From the NCBI GenBank assembly GCA_038531945.1, contig JBCBBH010000003.1:620001-684000 (forward strand): a DNA stretch of 64,000 bases, in the 5' to 3' direction. The stretch is from CALBPI01 sp038531945 (GTDB lineage: Bacteria; Pseudomonadota; Gammaproteobacteria; Steroidobacterales; Woeseiaceae). How positions within the stretch are numbered: position 1 is the stretch's first letter; every line of letters begins with the position of its first letter. The notes under the pieces were generated by a model. The model made no database searches, was not told the DNA's origin, and saw nothing but the letters and a program-made list of their open reading frames with translations. The position numbers and the translations under genes were made by a program. Shown here in pieces: positions 8,356-15,972 of the stretch.

Positions 8356-9075
8356 ATGAGCACTCTTTATCTTGTACGTCATGGTCAGGCGCGTTTTTTG
8401 ACGGATGACTATGACCGACTCTCAGAGCTAGGTCGCGAGCAAGCGAAGTTGGTGGGCGAGTACTTCGTAAAGGAAGGCGTCGCGTTTTCGCATGTTTGGT
8501 CGGGCACTTTAAAGCGCCAACGCGATACAGCATCGGGCGCACTCGCTGTCGCTTCTGCAGCGGGAATCGATCTGCCGGTGCAAGCCGTTTTGCCGGGACT
8601 GGATGAGTATCCCGCAGACACGCTAATGGAGTTTCTTTTGCCGCGCGTGCGAGATGTCGATGCGGCCACGAATCGAGATGCCGAAGCGTTGGAGACATGC
8701 AAAGAAGAGCGGGAACGCTACCGATTGATTCATCGGTTGCTCGAGTCCGTAATGCGCAGCTGGATCGCCGCGGAGCACGATGTCACGAGTGCGGGGATCC
8801 CGACCTGGGCGGAGTGGAGTGGCGGCGTTCGGGCAGCACTGCAAGAGTGTATGAAGGTACCGCGCGGATCGAGTGTCGCCGTCTTTACGTCGGGTGGTCC
8901 CGTCGGTGTGGCCGTTCAAACACTGTTGCAGGCGCCCGAAGTTCAGGCCGCCGAGTTGAATTGGCGCGTCTTCAATGCCTCTGTTTCGCGTGTAACCTTT
9001 TCGGCGGCCCGCGTGACGTTGGACACTTTCAATGAAACGGGGCATTTGCCGCGGGGGTTGAGAACGCATCGGTAG
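8356..9075 (+). CDS. Histidine phosphatase superfamily protein
   Basis: A 239-residue protein beginning MSTLYLVRHGQARFLTDDYDRLSELG, the LVRHGQ(A/S) phosphoglycerate-mutase/histidine-phosphatase signature whose histidine is phosphorylated in catalysis. A second motif (SGTLKRQRDTA) and the late VAVFTSGGPVGVAVQTLL segment, where many family members carry the second histidine, follow. In the latter the usual GH dipeptide is replaced by GG, so the acid/base histidine may be missing or shifted. Chosen start 8356 places the motif at residues 4-10. Function could be a small-molecule phosphatase; the substrate is unknown. It is divergent from the NTF2-like gene. Confidence 0.8.
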   Translation: MSTLYLVRHGQARFLTDDYDRLSELGREQAKLVGEYFVKEGVAFSHVWSGTLKRQRDTASGALAVASAAGIDLPVQAVLPGLDEYPADTLMEFLLPRVRDVDAATNRDAEALETCKEERERYRLIHRLLESVMRSWIAAEHDVTSAGIPTWAEWSGGVRAALQECMKVPRGSSVAVFTSGGPVGVAVQTLLQAPEVQAAELNWRVFNASVSRVTFSAARVTLDTFNETGHLPRGLRTHR

Positions 9076-9160
9076 ACGAGCGTCCACCGTGTTTCGTCTA
9101 GGTTTGTGCACGCTGTCGAAGAAAAACGGCAGTTTGTATAAAAAAATTGGCGAAAAATGT

Positions 9161-9189
9161 TTGACAGAGCTCGGCGTCTAGGGCAATCT
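9161..9189 (+). promoter_or_regulatory. Candidate sigma-70 promoter of a small RNA
   Basis: TTGACA (9161-9166), a 17-nt spacer and CAATCT (9184-9189). The -35 is perfect and the -10 weak (it shares A2 and T6 with TATAAT). Predicted transcription start is near 9196, just before the first stem of the structured intergenic region. An A-rich tract lies immediately upstream (9141-9157), as in UP elements. Confidence 0.5.
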
Positions 9190-9194
9190 AACTT

Positions 9195-9318
9195 CCGCGA
9201 GTTAGTCATCGTCCCCACAGCTTTGCTGGTTGACTAACTTCGTTGTCCCCAATAGTCTCTTCTCCTCGCATTGGAAGAGACGTCTGGGCCGGCCTCTCTT
9301 CTGACGCCGGCCTTTTTT
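9195..9318 (+). ncRNA. Candidate structured small RNA, three stem-loops
   Basis: No convincing coding frame fills this gap, but three successive hairpins do. Stem 1 pairs AGTTAGTCA (9200-9208) with TGACTAACT (9231-9239). Stem 2 pairs GTCTCTTC (9255-9262) with GAAGAGAC (9274-9281). Stem 3, GGCCGGC (9287-9293) with GCCGGCC (9306-9312), is followed by six T and acts as an intrinsic terminator. With the promoter at 9161-9189 this gives a transcript of about 120 nt ending 50 nt before the HiPIP gene. It does not match an RNA family I recognise (it lacks the repeated GGA loops of the Rsm/Csr type). It could instead be a long leader with attenuator for the HiPIP gene. Confidence 0.5.
9287..9318 (+). 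terminator. Intrinsic terminator
   Basis: A 7-bp perfect GC-only stem (9287-9293 with 9306-9312), a 12-nt loop and a T6 tract at 9313-9318. It lies upstream of, not after, the HiPIP gene, so it terminates an intergenic transcript. Confidence 0.75.
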
Positions 9319-9368
9319 AATTGGGTCGACTGTACACTGAGACACTTAATGGACATGGAGTGATTGCG

Positions 9369-9701
9369 ATGACAAACAGTGTGAAAGCAAAGACATCTCG
9401 CCGCGGATTCGTAAAAGGCGCGGTTGGCCTGGTCGCCGCAGTGCCCGCAGCAGCGCTGCTGTCCGGTCGTCGGGCTTACGCCGAAGAGATGCCGAAGCTG
9501 ACGGAAGATGACGCTCAGGCGGTTGCATTGAACTACAAGCACAACGCTGCTGAGGCGCCGAACGCAGGTGAGGGGCAGCAGTGCTCAACCTGTCAGCTGT
9601 TTGCCGGTGGCGACGCAGAGTGGGGTCCTTGTTCGATCTTCCCCGGTAAAGCCGTTAGCTCGAAAGGCTGGTGCGCGACATGGGTTCAGAAAGCTGGGTA
9701 G
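9369..9701 (+). CDS. High-potential iron-sulfur protein (HiPIP)
   Basis: A 110-residue protein. The N-terminus carries a twin-arginine signal (SRRGFVKG) followed by a hydrophobic stretch and an ALA-type cleavage region (AYAEE). The mature domain has the four HiPIP cysteines in order: QQC-STC, WGPC and KGWC, which bind a [4Fe-4S]3+/2+ cluster. HiPIPs are periplasmic electron carriers to reaction centres or terminal oxidases; which partner is used cannot be seen here. Start 9369 places the Tat motif at residues 10-13; an upstream in-frame ATG at 9321 falls right beside the small-RNA terminator and was not used. It is followed by its own terminator. Confidence 0.92.
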   Translation: MTNSVKAKTSRRGFVKGAVGLVAAVPAAALLSGRRAYAEEMPKLTEDDAQAVALNYKHNAAEAPNAGEGQQCSTCQLFAGGDAEWGPCSIFPGKAVSSKGWCATWVQKAG

Positions 9702-9747
9702 TCGCCGCTAAACTCAATGGCGCCGATGGGCGCTGGACGAAAAACGG

Positions 9748-9781
9748 GGGATCTGATCGCGAGCGGTCAGGTCCCTTTTTT
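9748..9781 (+). terminator. Intrinsic terminator after the HiPIP gene
   Basis: An 11-bp stem with two G-U pairs (9748-9758 with 9765-9775), a 6-nt loop and a T6 run at 9776-9781, 46 bp after the HiPIP stop codon. Confidence 0.8.
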
Positions 9782-9872
9782 GATTCTAAACGTGCGGGGG
9801 GCTTTGAGCGTCCAATGTAGCAAGAGCGCGTAGATGCTTGCTGGATCGGAGGCAAAAACCAGGAGATCATCG

Positions 9873-10154
9873 ATGCAAGCGAAATGGATCTTTACAGCAG
9901 CAGCGGCCACGCTTTTGGTCGGGTGTGCGACCCCAATGGAAGAGCTGATGTTGGAAGCGAATCAGACCGGCGACTGGAGTGCAGTCGAGCGGCGTATGGC
10001 TTCGCAGGCCCGTCGCGAGGCGGAGGAGCAATCCCGTCGCAATCCCTGTCCATCAGGACAGATACCGGTGATCATTCGTGGTGGCAGACCGGAGTGCCAG
10101 GATGCTCACGCGATGGCGAGAGCCTTGGAGCGTTCGCAATACCCGTTCTACTAG
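9873..10154 (+). CDS. Small lipoprotein of unknown function
   Basis: A 93-residue protein with N-terminus MQAKWIFTAAAATLLVGCATP, whose LVGC is a lipobox. The chosen ATG at 9873 is preceded by AGGAG (spacing about 7). The mature part is short and charged (ERRMASQARREAEEQSRR), then has two cysteines around CPSGQIPVIIRGGRPEC, which could form a disulfide. I do not recognise a family. It ends in a 4-bp overlap with the convergent DUF2256 gene. Confidence 0.65.
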   Translation: MQAKWIFTAAAATLLVGCATPMEELMLEANQTGDWSAVERRMASQARREAEEQSRRNPCPSGQIPVIIRGGRPECQDAHAMARALERSQYPFY

Positions 10155-10528
10155 TCGTCCACCAACCGCAACCGGATCGGTCCTTTCGCGCGGGATGCGT
10201 CGACAGGACGCCCGTTTTGTAAGATCTCGATCTGGCCACGCGACTCCAGTCGCCGGGCGGCAGAGCGAACGACCTCCATCCGTTGTCGCCAATCCGCTGG
10301 GAACTGGACGCGCGCGATTTCGCTGGGGCACGCGCTCGCGCCGCGCGCGCGGCTGGATAGCAGATTCAGAATTGCTTCTTCGATGTCGGTGTCGATATCG
10401 CTAACGCCGCGTTTGCGACATGCATCCGAGCAGTAACGCACGTTGTCCCAGTTTTTCGCCCAGCGTTTACGCCACACCATTTCCCGGCCGCAGACGGCGC
10501 ACGACTTCGGTTCGCGGTTGCGTGTCAT
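10151..10528 (-). CDS. DUF2256-DUF3253 fusion protein
   Basis: A 125-residue protein. Residues 1-45 have the DUF2256 pattern with a zinc-ribbon-like set of cysteines (CAVCGREMVWRKRW, then YCSDACRKRG). Residues 50-125 fit DUF3253, a small winged-helix-like domain (ACPSEIARVQFPADWRQRM, RRLESRGQIEILQNGRPVD, GPIRLRL). Start ATG 10528 overlaps the photolyase-fusion stop codon by 4 bp (ATGA), so the two are translationally coupled. DUF2256 genes are often found beside photolyase/cryptochrome genes, which agrees with this location. The role is unknown; nucleic-acid binding is a guess from the two folds. Confidence 0.8.
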   Translation of the reverse strand: MTRNREPKSCAVCGREMVWRKRWAKNWDNVRYCSDACRKRGVSDIDTDIEEAILNLLSSRARGASACPSEIARVQFPADWRQRMEVVRSAARRLESRGQIEILQNGRPVDASRAKGPIRLRLVDD

Positions 10529-12948
10529 TGCTTTGTGCTTTGGGCTCGCAAAACGTGACCGGCGAGCGCCGCACCGCTCAGCCACGCGGATTCTATTCGT
10601 GCACTCCCGCCCAGCCAGTCACCGGCGATGCCGAGCCTGGCAGAATGATCGAACATCGCCTCCTGATCGGAGGGATTCCGAACGCGCGCGTAGCGCCAGC
10701 GATGCGCTATCGGGGGCTCGGAAAATCGTGTTGTGCCGACCGCAGAGTTGATCGCATCGCCAAGTACCTCAGCGACGGTGTCCGCGTTCGACTCCAGGTG
10801 TTCACGCGTCCACTGCGGGCTTGCATGTGCCACCCAGACTGCCTGATTGTCCCCAGCTTCGCGGACGCTGATCCAGTCCAACGTGTCGCCAGCGACAAAC
10901 GCGCCACCCCAATCGGGCATAGCGTCAGAGGCGCTGATGGCCATGAGTGCCCAGCAAGGGTCGTACTCGATAGCGCTCGCGAGATTGCCGAACGCACTGT
11001 GCGTTGTGCTGAGTAAAGCGGCGGTCTGCGGCGCAGGTGCGGTTACAAGCACTGTGTCGAAAAGCCGGTCGCGATCCGCGAGGTCGCCGGACTCGTTTGT
11101 CAGCGCCCATCCGTCGCTTGTCTTTTCCAGTTTGGTGATTTTGCAACCGCGCTTTAGCAACACGCCTTCGGCGAGGTATTGGCAGATTCGATTCATGCCA
11201 CCGACGCCGCGCCAACGAGACTTGTCGCTCACGGAAGTTTCGCTGGACAGCGACACGATTGGCCCATCGAAAGCTTCGATAACCCCTGCCTGAAGCCACA
11301 AGTCTGTCTGGTGAATAAATCGCGGGTCACCCGCTGTGAAGTACTGCGCACCGTGGTCGAATCTGAAAGCGTCACGGCGACGGGTCGCGGTTCGGCCACC
11401 GGGTCCACGTGATTTCTCGAAAACAGTCACGTCGTGGTTTTGGTCGTGCAAGGTTTGAGCTGCTGTCAATCCAGCGATGCCTGCGCCGATGATTGCGATG
11501 CGCCGTCGTGGCCCTTGCGATCTGTCAATGTGGTTTCGGTAGCGATCGATGTCCATGCGCTTGGCATGCGCGTCGACAGACCGTGGTCTCACGGTTCCGA
11601 GAACAGGTTGCGGCGGGTCGAATGGGCGGTCGAATAAACCCAGGGCCCACAGTAAGCCGCCGTAAGACGATGGGTCATTGCCATCGAGCGCATAGCGGTG
11701 GTTCAGATCGAGCAGCGCCTCCAAAGCCTGCGTCGGCGTCGCACGCCATTCGGCGATCGCTTTCGCCCAGGTCATCCGCAGGTTGTTGTGCAGCTCGCCG
11801 TGCACAAGCAGAGATCGCTGCGCCAAATTCCATAGTTCGCTGTGCGTCGTGCCTCGTTGTAGGGATGTCAGGGGATACTCGAACGCTCGCTGATCCAATT
11901 GATGTTCGGCAAGCGTGTCCTGCGCCCATTTCGGGAGTGCCTTGAGCGAGTCCGCGTCCGCGCAATGGGCGCAGAAATGATGCGCCAACTCGCGCCATAT
12001 CGTGAGCTCCTCGATGAACTTGCCGCTGCCGCCGCGGTTTGCGCTGTCGGCTTGTTGTGCAACGCGAAAAGGCGACACCATCCCGTAGTGAAGATAGGGC
12101 GACATACGGCTGACGCCCTCCGGCCATTGCAGCGCCGCATCGTTGCGTTTTCGGTGGTAACTCGCGAGGCCTTGGTCCAAAAATGTTTGCCACCGTTGGT
12201 AGCCGGCCACGCTACCACCGGGGGTATCGACGATGGGGCCGATCGTATGGTCTATCGGTTGATCTGCGATTAACTCGCTCAACTGTTCATCGGACAGGGT
12301 TTCGATGGCCAACCGCGTGAATAATTGATGCTCGCACCGCGGCATATCTACTGTGTTTAAGACGCCAGGCCAACCTTCGGAGATTCGCTGTCGGTATTCG
12401 TGCTTGGTCTTGTCCCGAAACCGGAATGCGCGGTCGGGCGCTCTGTCCAAAAACGTCATCGGTACAATGCAACGCGCATCGACTCGCAGTATCGCCGTCT
12501 CAACGGTCGCGGCGAGCTGAGTTTGCCAACGGGTAAACGGCGCCACCGGCATATGTTCGGTGACAACGACCGCGGCATTCGCGCAGAGCTTCGGCAACGG
12601 CGAACGCGACCCTGGCTCCGGCAACCAGAACTGGTAGTCGATTCCTTTCTCACGCAATTCCCGTGCAACGTCCCGCGCGCCCTGCAGGATGAACATGTGG
12701 CTGCGGTCCGAATCGTACTTGTGACGACCGCCGAGACCCTGATAAACGATCAGTGGCTTGTCGAGGTGTCGGGCTGCTGCGATTGCGACCTCGAGCGCGG
12801 GGTTTTCGTGCGCACGCATTGCGTGGTGCATCCAATAGACGATCCATTGTCCGTCGCTTGCCGGCGTATCCGCGCCGATCGATTCGCAGCGCTCCGCAAG
12901 ATAGCCGGGCAGCGATGCGAGCAGCGTTTCCGTGTCTAGATTTTGCAT
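10525..12948 (-). CDS. Class II-like photolyase fused to a renalase-like FAD oxidoreductase
   Basis: An 807-residue two-part protein. Residues about 30-460 look like a class II CPD photolyase: WIVYWMHHAMRAHENPAL at the N-terminal antenna domain, SPYLHYGMVSPFRVA, FIEELTIWRELAHHFC, and the FAD-domain block LDLNHRYALDGNDPSSYGGLLWALG. After a short linker, residues about 478-800 start with a Rossmann motif (IAIIGAGIAGLTAA) and FEKSRGPGGRTATRR, and end with an FAD-closing GIAGDWLGGSARIESAWLSGAALAG, as in renalase-like flavin amine oxidoreductases. The reading frame is uninterrupted. Class II photolyases repair cyclobutane dimers using light; the second flavin domain's substrate is unknown. It is divergent from a second photolyase gene. 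Confidence 0.88.
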   Translation of the reverse strand: MQNLDTETLLASLPGYLAERCESIGADTPASDGQWIVYWMHHAMRAHENPALEVAIAAARHLDKPLIVYQGLGGRHKYDSDRSHMFILQGARDVARELREKGIDYQFWLPEPGSRSPLPKLCANAAVVVTEHMPVAPFTRWQTQLAATVETAILRVDARCIVPMTFLDRAPDRAFRFRDKTKHEYRQRISEGWPGVLNTVDMPRCEHQLFTRLAIETLSDEQLSELIADQPIDHTIGPIVDTPGGSVAGYQRWQTFLDQGLASYHRKRNDAALQWPEGVSRMSPYLHYGMVSPFRVAQQADSANRGGSGKFIEELTIWRELAHHFCAHCADADSLKALPKWAQDTLAEHQLDQRAFEYPLTSLQRGTTHSELWNLAQRSLLVHGELHNNLRMTWAKAIAEWRATPTQALEALLDLNHRYALDGNDPSSYGGLLWALGLFDRPFDPPQPVLGTVRPRSVDAHAKRMDIDRYRNHIDRSQGPRRRIAIIGAGIAGLTAAQTLHDQNHDVTVFEKSRGPGGRTATRRRDAFRFDHGAQYFTAGDPRFIHQTDLWLQAGVIEAFDGPIVSLSSETSVSDKSRWRGVGGMNRICQYLAEGVLLKRGCKITKLEKTSDGWALTNESGDLADRDRLFDTVLVTAPAPQTAALLSTTHSAFGNLASAIEYDPCWALMAISASDAMPDWGGAFVAGDTLDWISVREAGDNQAVWVAHASPQWTREHLESNADTVAEVLGDAINSAVGTTRFSEPPIAHRWRYARVRNPSDQEAMFDHSARLGIAGDWLGGSARIESAWLSGAALAGHVLRAQSTKQ

Positions 12949-12971
12949 AAGAAATATTCAGCGATTATTTG

Positions 12972-13019
12972 GTAATTCTATAGACATTGAATCCAACACT
13001 GGTCTGTAATTCTGTACAG
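12972..13019. repeat. Imperfect direct repeat between divergent photolyase genes
   Basis: GTAATTCTATAGAC (12972-12985) and GTAATTCTGTACAG (13006-13019) match at 11 of 14 positions, 34 bp apart, in the 78-bp gap between the two divergent photolyase genes. The second copy ends in the palindrome CTGTACAG. Spacing near three helical turns would suit a dimeric regulator; a MerR-type light regulator is a guess. Confidence 0.45.
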
Positions 13020-13026
13020 TTTATGG

Positions 13027-14601
13027 ATGTCCAAGACGCCCATCACCGTGGTTTGGTTCAAGCGTGACCTGAGGGTCGCCGATCACGCGCCTCTGACGAT
13101 CGCTGCTGCTCGTAGCCACGTTCTACCGTTGTACATCGCGGAACCTGATGTGTGGGCGCATGGTGATTTGGACGCGATGCATTGGGAGTTCGTCGCAACG
13201 GCGCTTGGGGATCTCAGAGCCGAGCTCGCCGCGTTGGGACAACCCTTGATCGTAAGACGCGGCCTGGCGCTTGAAGTGTTGGCATCGCTGCACGAGTCCG
13301 TAGGGTTTGATGCCTTGTACGCCCATGAGGAAACCGGCAACGGAGTCACGTTCGCGCGCGATCTTGCCGTGGCGCAATGGGCGAGGGAATCTGATGTCGA
13401 CTATCAGGAATGGCCCACCAACGGTGTGGTACGTCGATTGCGAAGTCGCGATGGTTGGGCGAGACGGTGGTCCAAACGCATGCAATCGACAGCCCTTGAC
13501 GCGCCCGAAGAGATTCGCAGCTCGTGCGATATCGACATCGGTGCGATTCCTACTGCGAAGGAACTCGGAGTGGATCAATTGCACCCCGCGGTTGACAGCC
13601 GAGCGCAATCCCAACTAGCGACCGTGGACGACGCACAGGCAACGCTTGCGAGTTTCCTGGAGGGGCGTGGAGAGCGCTACGCGACCAGTTTGTCGGCTCC
13701 GGTCAGTGCCTCGCGCGCGTGCTCGCGACTAAGTCCGTATCTCGCGTGGGGCTTGTTGTCGTTGCGACAGGTTGTGCAGACCGTCGAGCACAGCGATCTC
13801 GCCGCACGATCGCGGCGTGCATTCATGTCACGCCTGCATTGGCGTTGTCACTTCGTCCAGAAATTGGAGAGCGAGCCCGAGATTGAAGTGCGATGTTTCA
13901 ATAGCGCTTACGAGTCACTTCGAGGTGAACCGCGGATCGAGCGATTGATGGCATGGCAGCAGGGCTGCACCGGATTTCCTTTTGTTGACGCGTGTATTCG
14001 TTCCTTGCAACACACCGGTTGGATCAACTTCAGAATGCGCGCAATGTTGGTGAGTTTTGCTGCGTATGATCTTTGGCTCGACTGGCGGGTGTTTAGGGAT
14101 TTCCTCGGACGACAGTTCATTGACTACGAACCGGGCATCCACTATTCGCAGCTGCAGATGCAAAGCGGCACGACTGGCATTAACACGCCACGGATGTACA
14201 ACCCGATCAAGCAAGGATACGACCACGACCCGGAAGGCCGTTTCGTGCGTCGCTGGGTTCCCGAGCTTCGCTCGCTGCCCACGATTTTCGTGCATGAACC
14301 CTGGCGGTTGTCGCCGATAGAGCGTACTTCGATTAACTTCGAGCTCGGCGTCAACTATCCGCATCCGATAGTGGACCACACGTCGGCGATCCGCGAAGCG
14401 CGTCAAAAAATTGCTGAAGTTCGAAAGCGGCCGGACCACAGGGCGCACGCCGCGGAAGTTTTTGACCGCCACGGCAGTCGGCGGAAAATCTCTGATCGCA
14501 CGACCACACGGAAGTACCGTGACAGACGCTTGTCTGGCGCGGACGCAGAGCGCTTCGACGCGCCCGACAAGTCGCAGAATCAATTGAACCTGTTTGATTA
14601 A
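13027..14601 (+). CDS. Cryptochrome/photolyase family flavoprotein
   Basis: A 524-residue protein of the photolyase/cryptochrome family. An N-terminal Rossmann antenna domain opens with ITVVWFKRDLRVADHAPL. The C-terminal FAD domain shows SRLSPYLAWGLLSLRQVVQ, FMSRLHWRCHFVQKLE, GCTGFPFVDACIRSLQHTGWINFRMRAMLVSF, and the DYEPGIHYSQLQMQSGTTGINTPRMYNPIKQ segment. A basic, low-complexity tail follows from about residue 470. This subgroup is common in marine gammaproteobacteria; whether it repairs DNA or only senses light cannot be told from sequence. It is divergent from the photolyase-renalase fusion. Confidence 0.88.
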   Translation: MSKTPITVVWFKRDLRVADHAPLTIAAARSHVLPLYIAEPDVWAHGDLDAMHWEFVATALGDLRAELAALGQPLIVRRGLALEVLASLHESVGFDALYAHEETGNGVTFARDLAVAQWARESDVDYQEWPTNGVVRRLRSRDGWARRWSKRMQSTALDAPEEIRSSCDIDIGAIPTAKELGVDQLHPAVDSRAQSQLATVDDAQATLASFLEGRGERYATSLSAPVSASRACSRLSPYLAWGLLSLRQVVQTVEHSDLAARSRRAFMSRLHWRCHFVQKLESEPEIEVRCFNSAYESLRGEPRIERLMAWQQGCTGFPFVDACIRSLQHTGWINFRMRAMLVSFAAYDLWLDWRVFRDFLGRQFIDYEPGIHYSQLQMQSGTTGINTPRMYNPIKQGYDHDPEGRFVRRWVPELRSLPTIFVHEPWRLSPIERTSINFELGVNYPHPIVDHTSAIREARQKIAEVRKRPDHRAHAAEVFDRHGSRRKISDRTTTRKYRDRRLSGADAERFDAPDKSQNQLNLFD

Positions 14602-14627
14602 GGCGTGCGCTCGCGTAACCTCTGCCT

Positions 14628-15515
14628 ATGCGTGTGATGAGTTTTAGTGCTGACGGTCGGCAGTCGTACGGTGTCGTGAGTGCGGCAGGGGTTATCGACG
14701 CCGGCAGTCGATTAAAAGAGTTTCGCGATTTGCGCGCGCTCCTCGCCGCCGACGGTCTCGACCTGCTGCGAACACTGTCGAGCGAACATACTGCCGACTA
14801 TGCCCTGAGCGACGTCGTTTTCGAGCCGGTAATCCCGAACCCAAACAAGATCCTGTGCGTCGGTATCAACTACAAGCCGCACGTCGAAGAGACCGGTCGC
14901 GACATGCCGGAACATCCGGTTCTGTTTGTCCGTTTTCCGGGCAGTCAGGTAGGCCACGATGTGCCGCTCGTCGCTCCATCCTTGTCTCATCGCTACGATT
15001 ACGAAGGTGAACTTGCCGTGGTGATCGGACGGGCCGGTCGACATATTCCCGCGCATGGCGCGCTGCGTCACGTCGCTGGCTACAGTTGCTTCAATGACGG
15101 CTCGGTACGCGATTATCAGCGTCATTCATCGCAGTTTACGCCCGGCAAAAATTTTGCTCATAGTGGCAGTTTCGGACCCTGGTTGGTCACGGCCGACGAA
15201 ATCGGCGACCCTGCACAGCTATCGCTGCAGACTCGCTTGAACGGCGAAGTCATGCAGGATGCTCGATGTTCCGAGTTGATTTTTGACGTTCCGCACCTGA
15301 TCGCCTATGTGTCGTCTTTCGCCGAATTGTTGCCAGGCGATGTGCTCGTGACGGGTACACCTGGAGGCGTGGGTTTTGCACGCAAACCACCGGTCTACAT
15401 GAAGGCTGGAGATATCGTCGAAGTTGATATTTCCGGTATCGGCGTGCTGCGTAACTCCGTGACTTCGGAGGTCGACACGTTGCGTACGCGATCCCTCGAG
15501 GCTGCCAATGAGTGA
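14628..15515 (+). CDS. Fumarylacetoacetate hydrolase family protein
   Basis: A 295-residue protein with the FAH fold. The domain begins at NPNKILCVGINYKPHVEETG, with metal-ligand segments YEGELAVVIGR (acidic pair), CFNDGSVRDYQRH, and the late GDVLVTGTPGGVGFARKPPVYMKAGDIVEVDISGIG region. Family members are metal-dependent hydrolases, isomerases or decarboxylases acting on 2-oxo or acylpyruvate compounds; the substrate is not predictable here. It overlaps the rimB start by 8 bp, so it may be translated from the same mRNA. Confidence 0.88.
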   Translation: MRVMSFSADGRQSYGVVSAAGVIDAGSRLKEFRDLRALLAADGLDLLRTLSSEHTADYALSDVVFEPVIPNPNKILCVGINYKPHVEETGRDMPEHPVLFVRFPGSQVGHDVPLVAPSLSHRYDYEGELAVVIGRAGRHIPAHGALRHVAGYSCFNDGSVRDYQRHSSQFTPGKNFAHSGSFGPWLVTADEIGDPAQLSLQTRLNGEVMQDARCSELIFDVPHLIAYVSSFAELLPGDVLVTGTPGGVGFARKPPVYMKAGDIVEVDISGIGVLRNSVTSEVDTLRTRSLEAANE

Positions 15516-15972
15516 GCGCAGTTCGGTGCGGGTCGGCGGCTGGCGTGAATGGGTCGACCTACCTGGCCTTGAGTTGAGCGGTGTCAAGGCGAAGCTGGAC
15601 ACTGGCGCCCGCAGCTCTGCGTTACATGCCTGGGACATTGAGCCGTTCGAACGCGATGCGCAAAGATGGGTTGCGTTCAACGTTCTGCCCGTACATCGCG
15701 ATAATGGCCAAATCAGACGTTGCGAGTCACCTTTGGTCGGCGAAAAGACCATTAAAAGCTCAACAGGAACGAGGACCCATCGATGCATGATTCGCACGAC
15801 GATCAATCTCGGATCGCAGTCCTGGTCTATCGACCTGACATTAGTGGATCGTAGCGATATGTTGTTTCGCCTTTTGCTCGGACGAACCGCGTTGCGTGAT
15901 CGCGTGATTGTCGATCCAAGCCTGTCGTACTTATTGAGCGGCAAACAACCGCGCAGGGATCAAAGCAAATGA
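15508..15972 (+). CDS. rimB: RimB-type retropepsin-like protease
   Basis: A 154-residue protein with the aspartic-protease-like motif AKLDTGARSSALHA near residue 30 and a C-terminal LLLGRTALRDRVIVDPSLSYL. This is the 'ATP-dependent zinc protease' (DUF785) family now linked to RimK as RimB. In pseudomonads RimB works with RimK in processing poly-glutamate tails added to ribosomal protein S6. The adjacent, 4-bp overlapping rimK supports that role. The LDTGA motif marks a retropepsin fold, so the family name 'zinc protease' is probably misleading. Confidence 0.85.
   Translation: MSERSSVRVGGWREWVDLPGLELSGVKAKLDTGARSSALHAWDIEPFERDAQRWVAFNVLPVHRDNGQIRRCESPLVGEKTIKSSTGTRTHRCMIRTTINLGSQSWSIDLTLVDRSDMLFRLLLGRTALRDRVIVDPSLSYLLSGKQPRRDQSK

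Noticed and set aside
9288..9320. The GC stem before the HiPIP gene as a terminator of the histidine phosphatase gene
   Set aside because: It lies about 210 bp beyond that stop codon, with a promoter in between, so it more likely ends an intergenic transcript.
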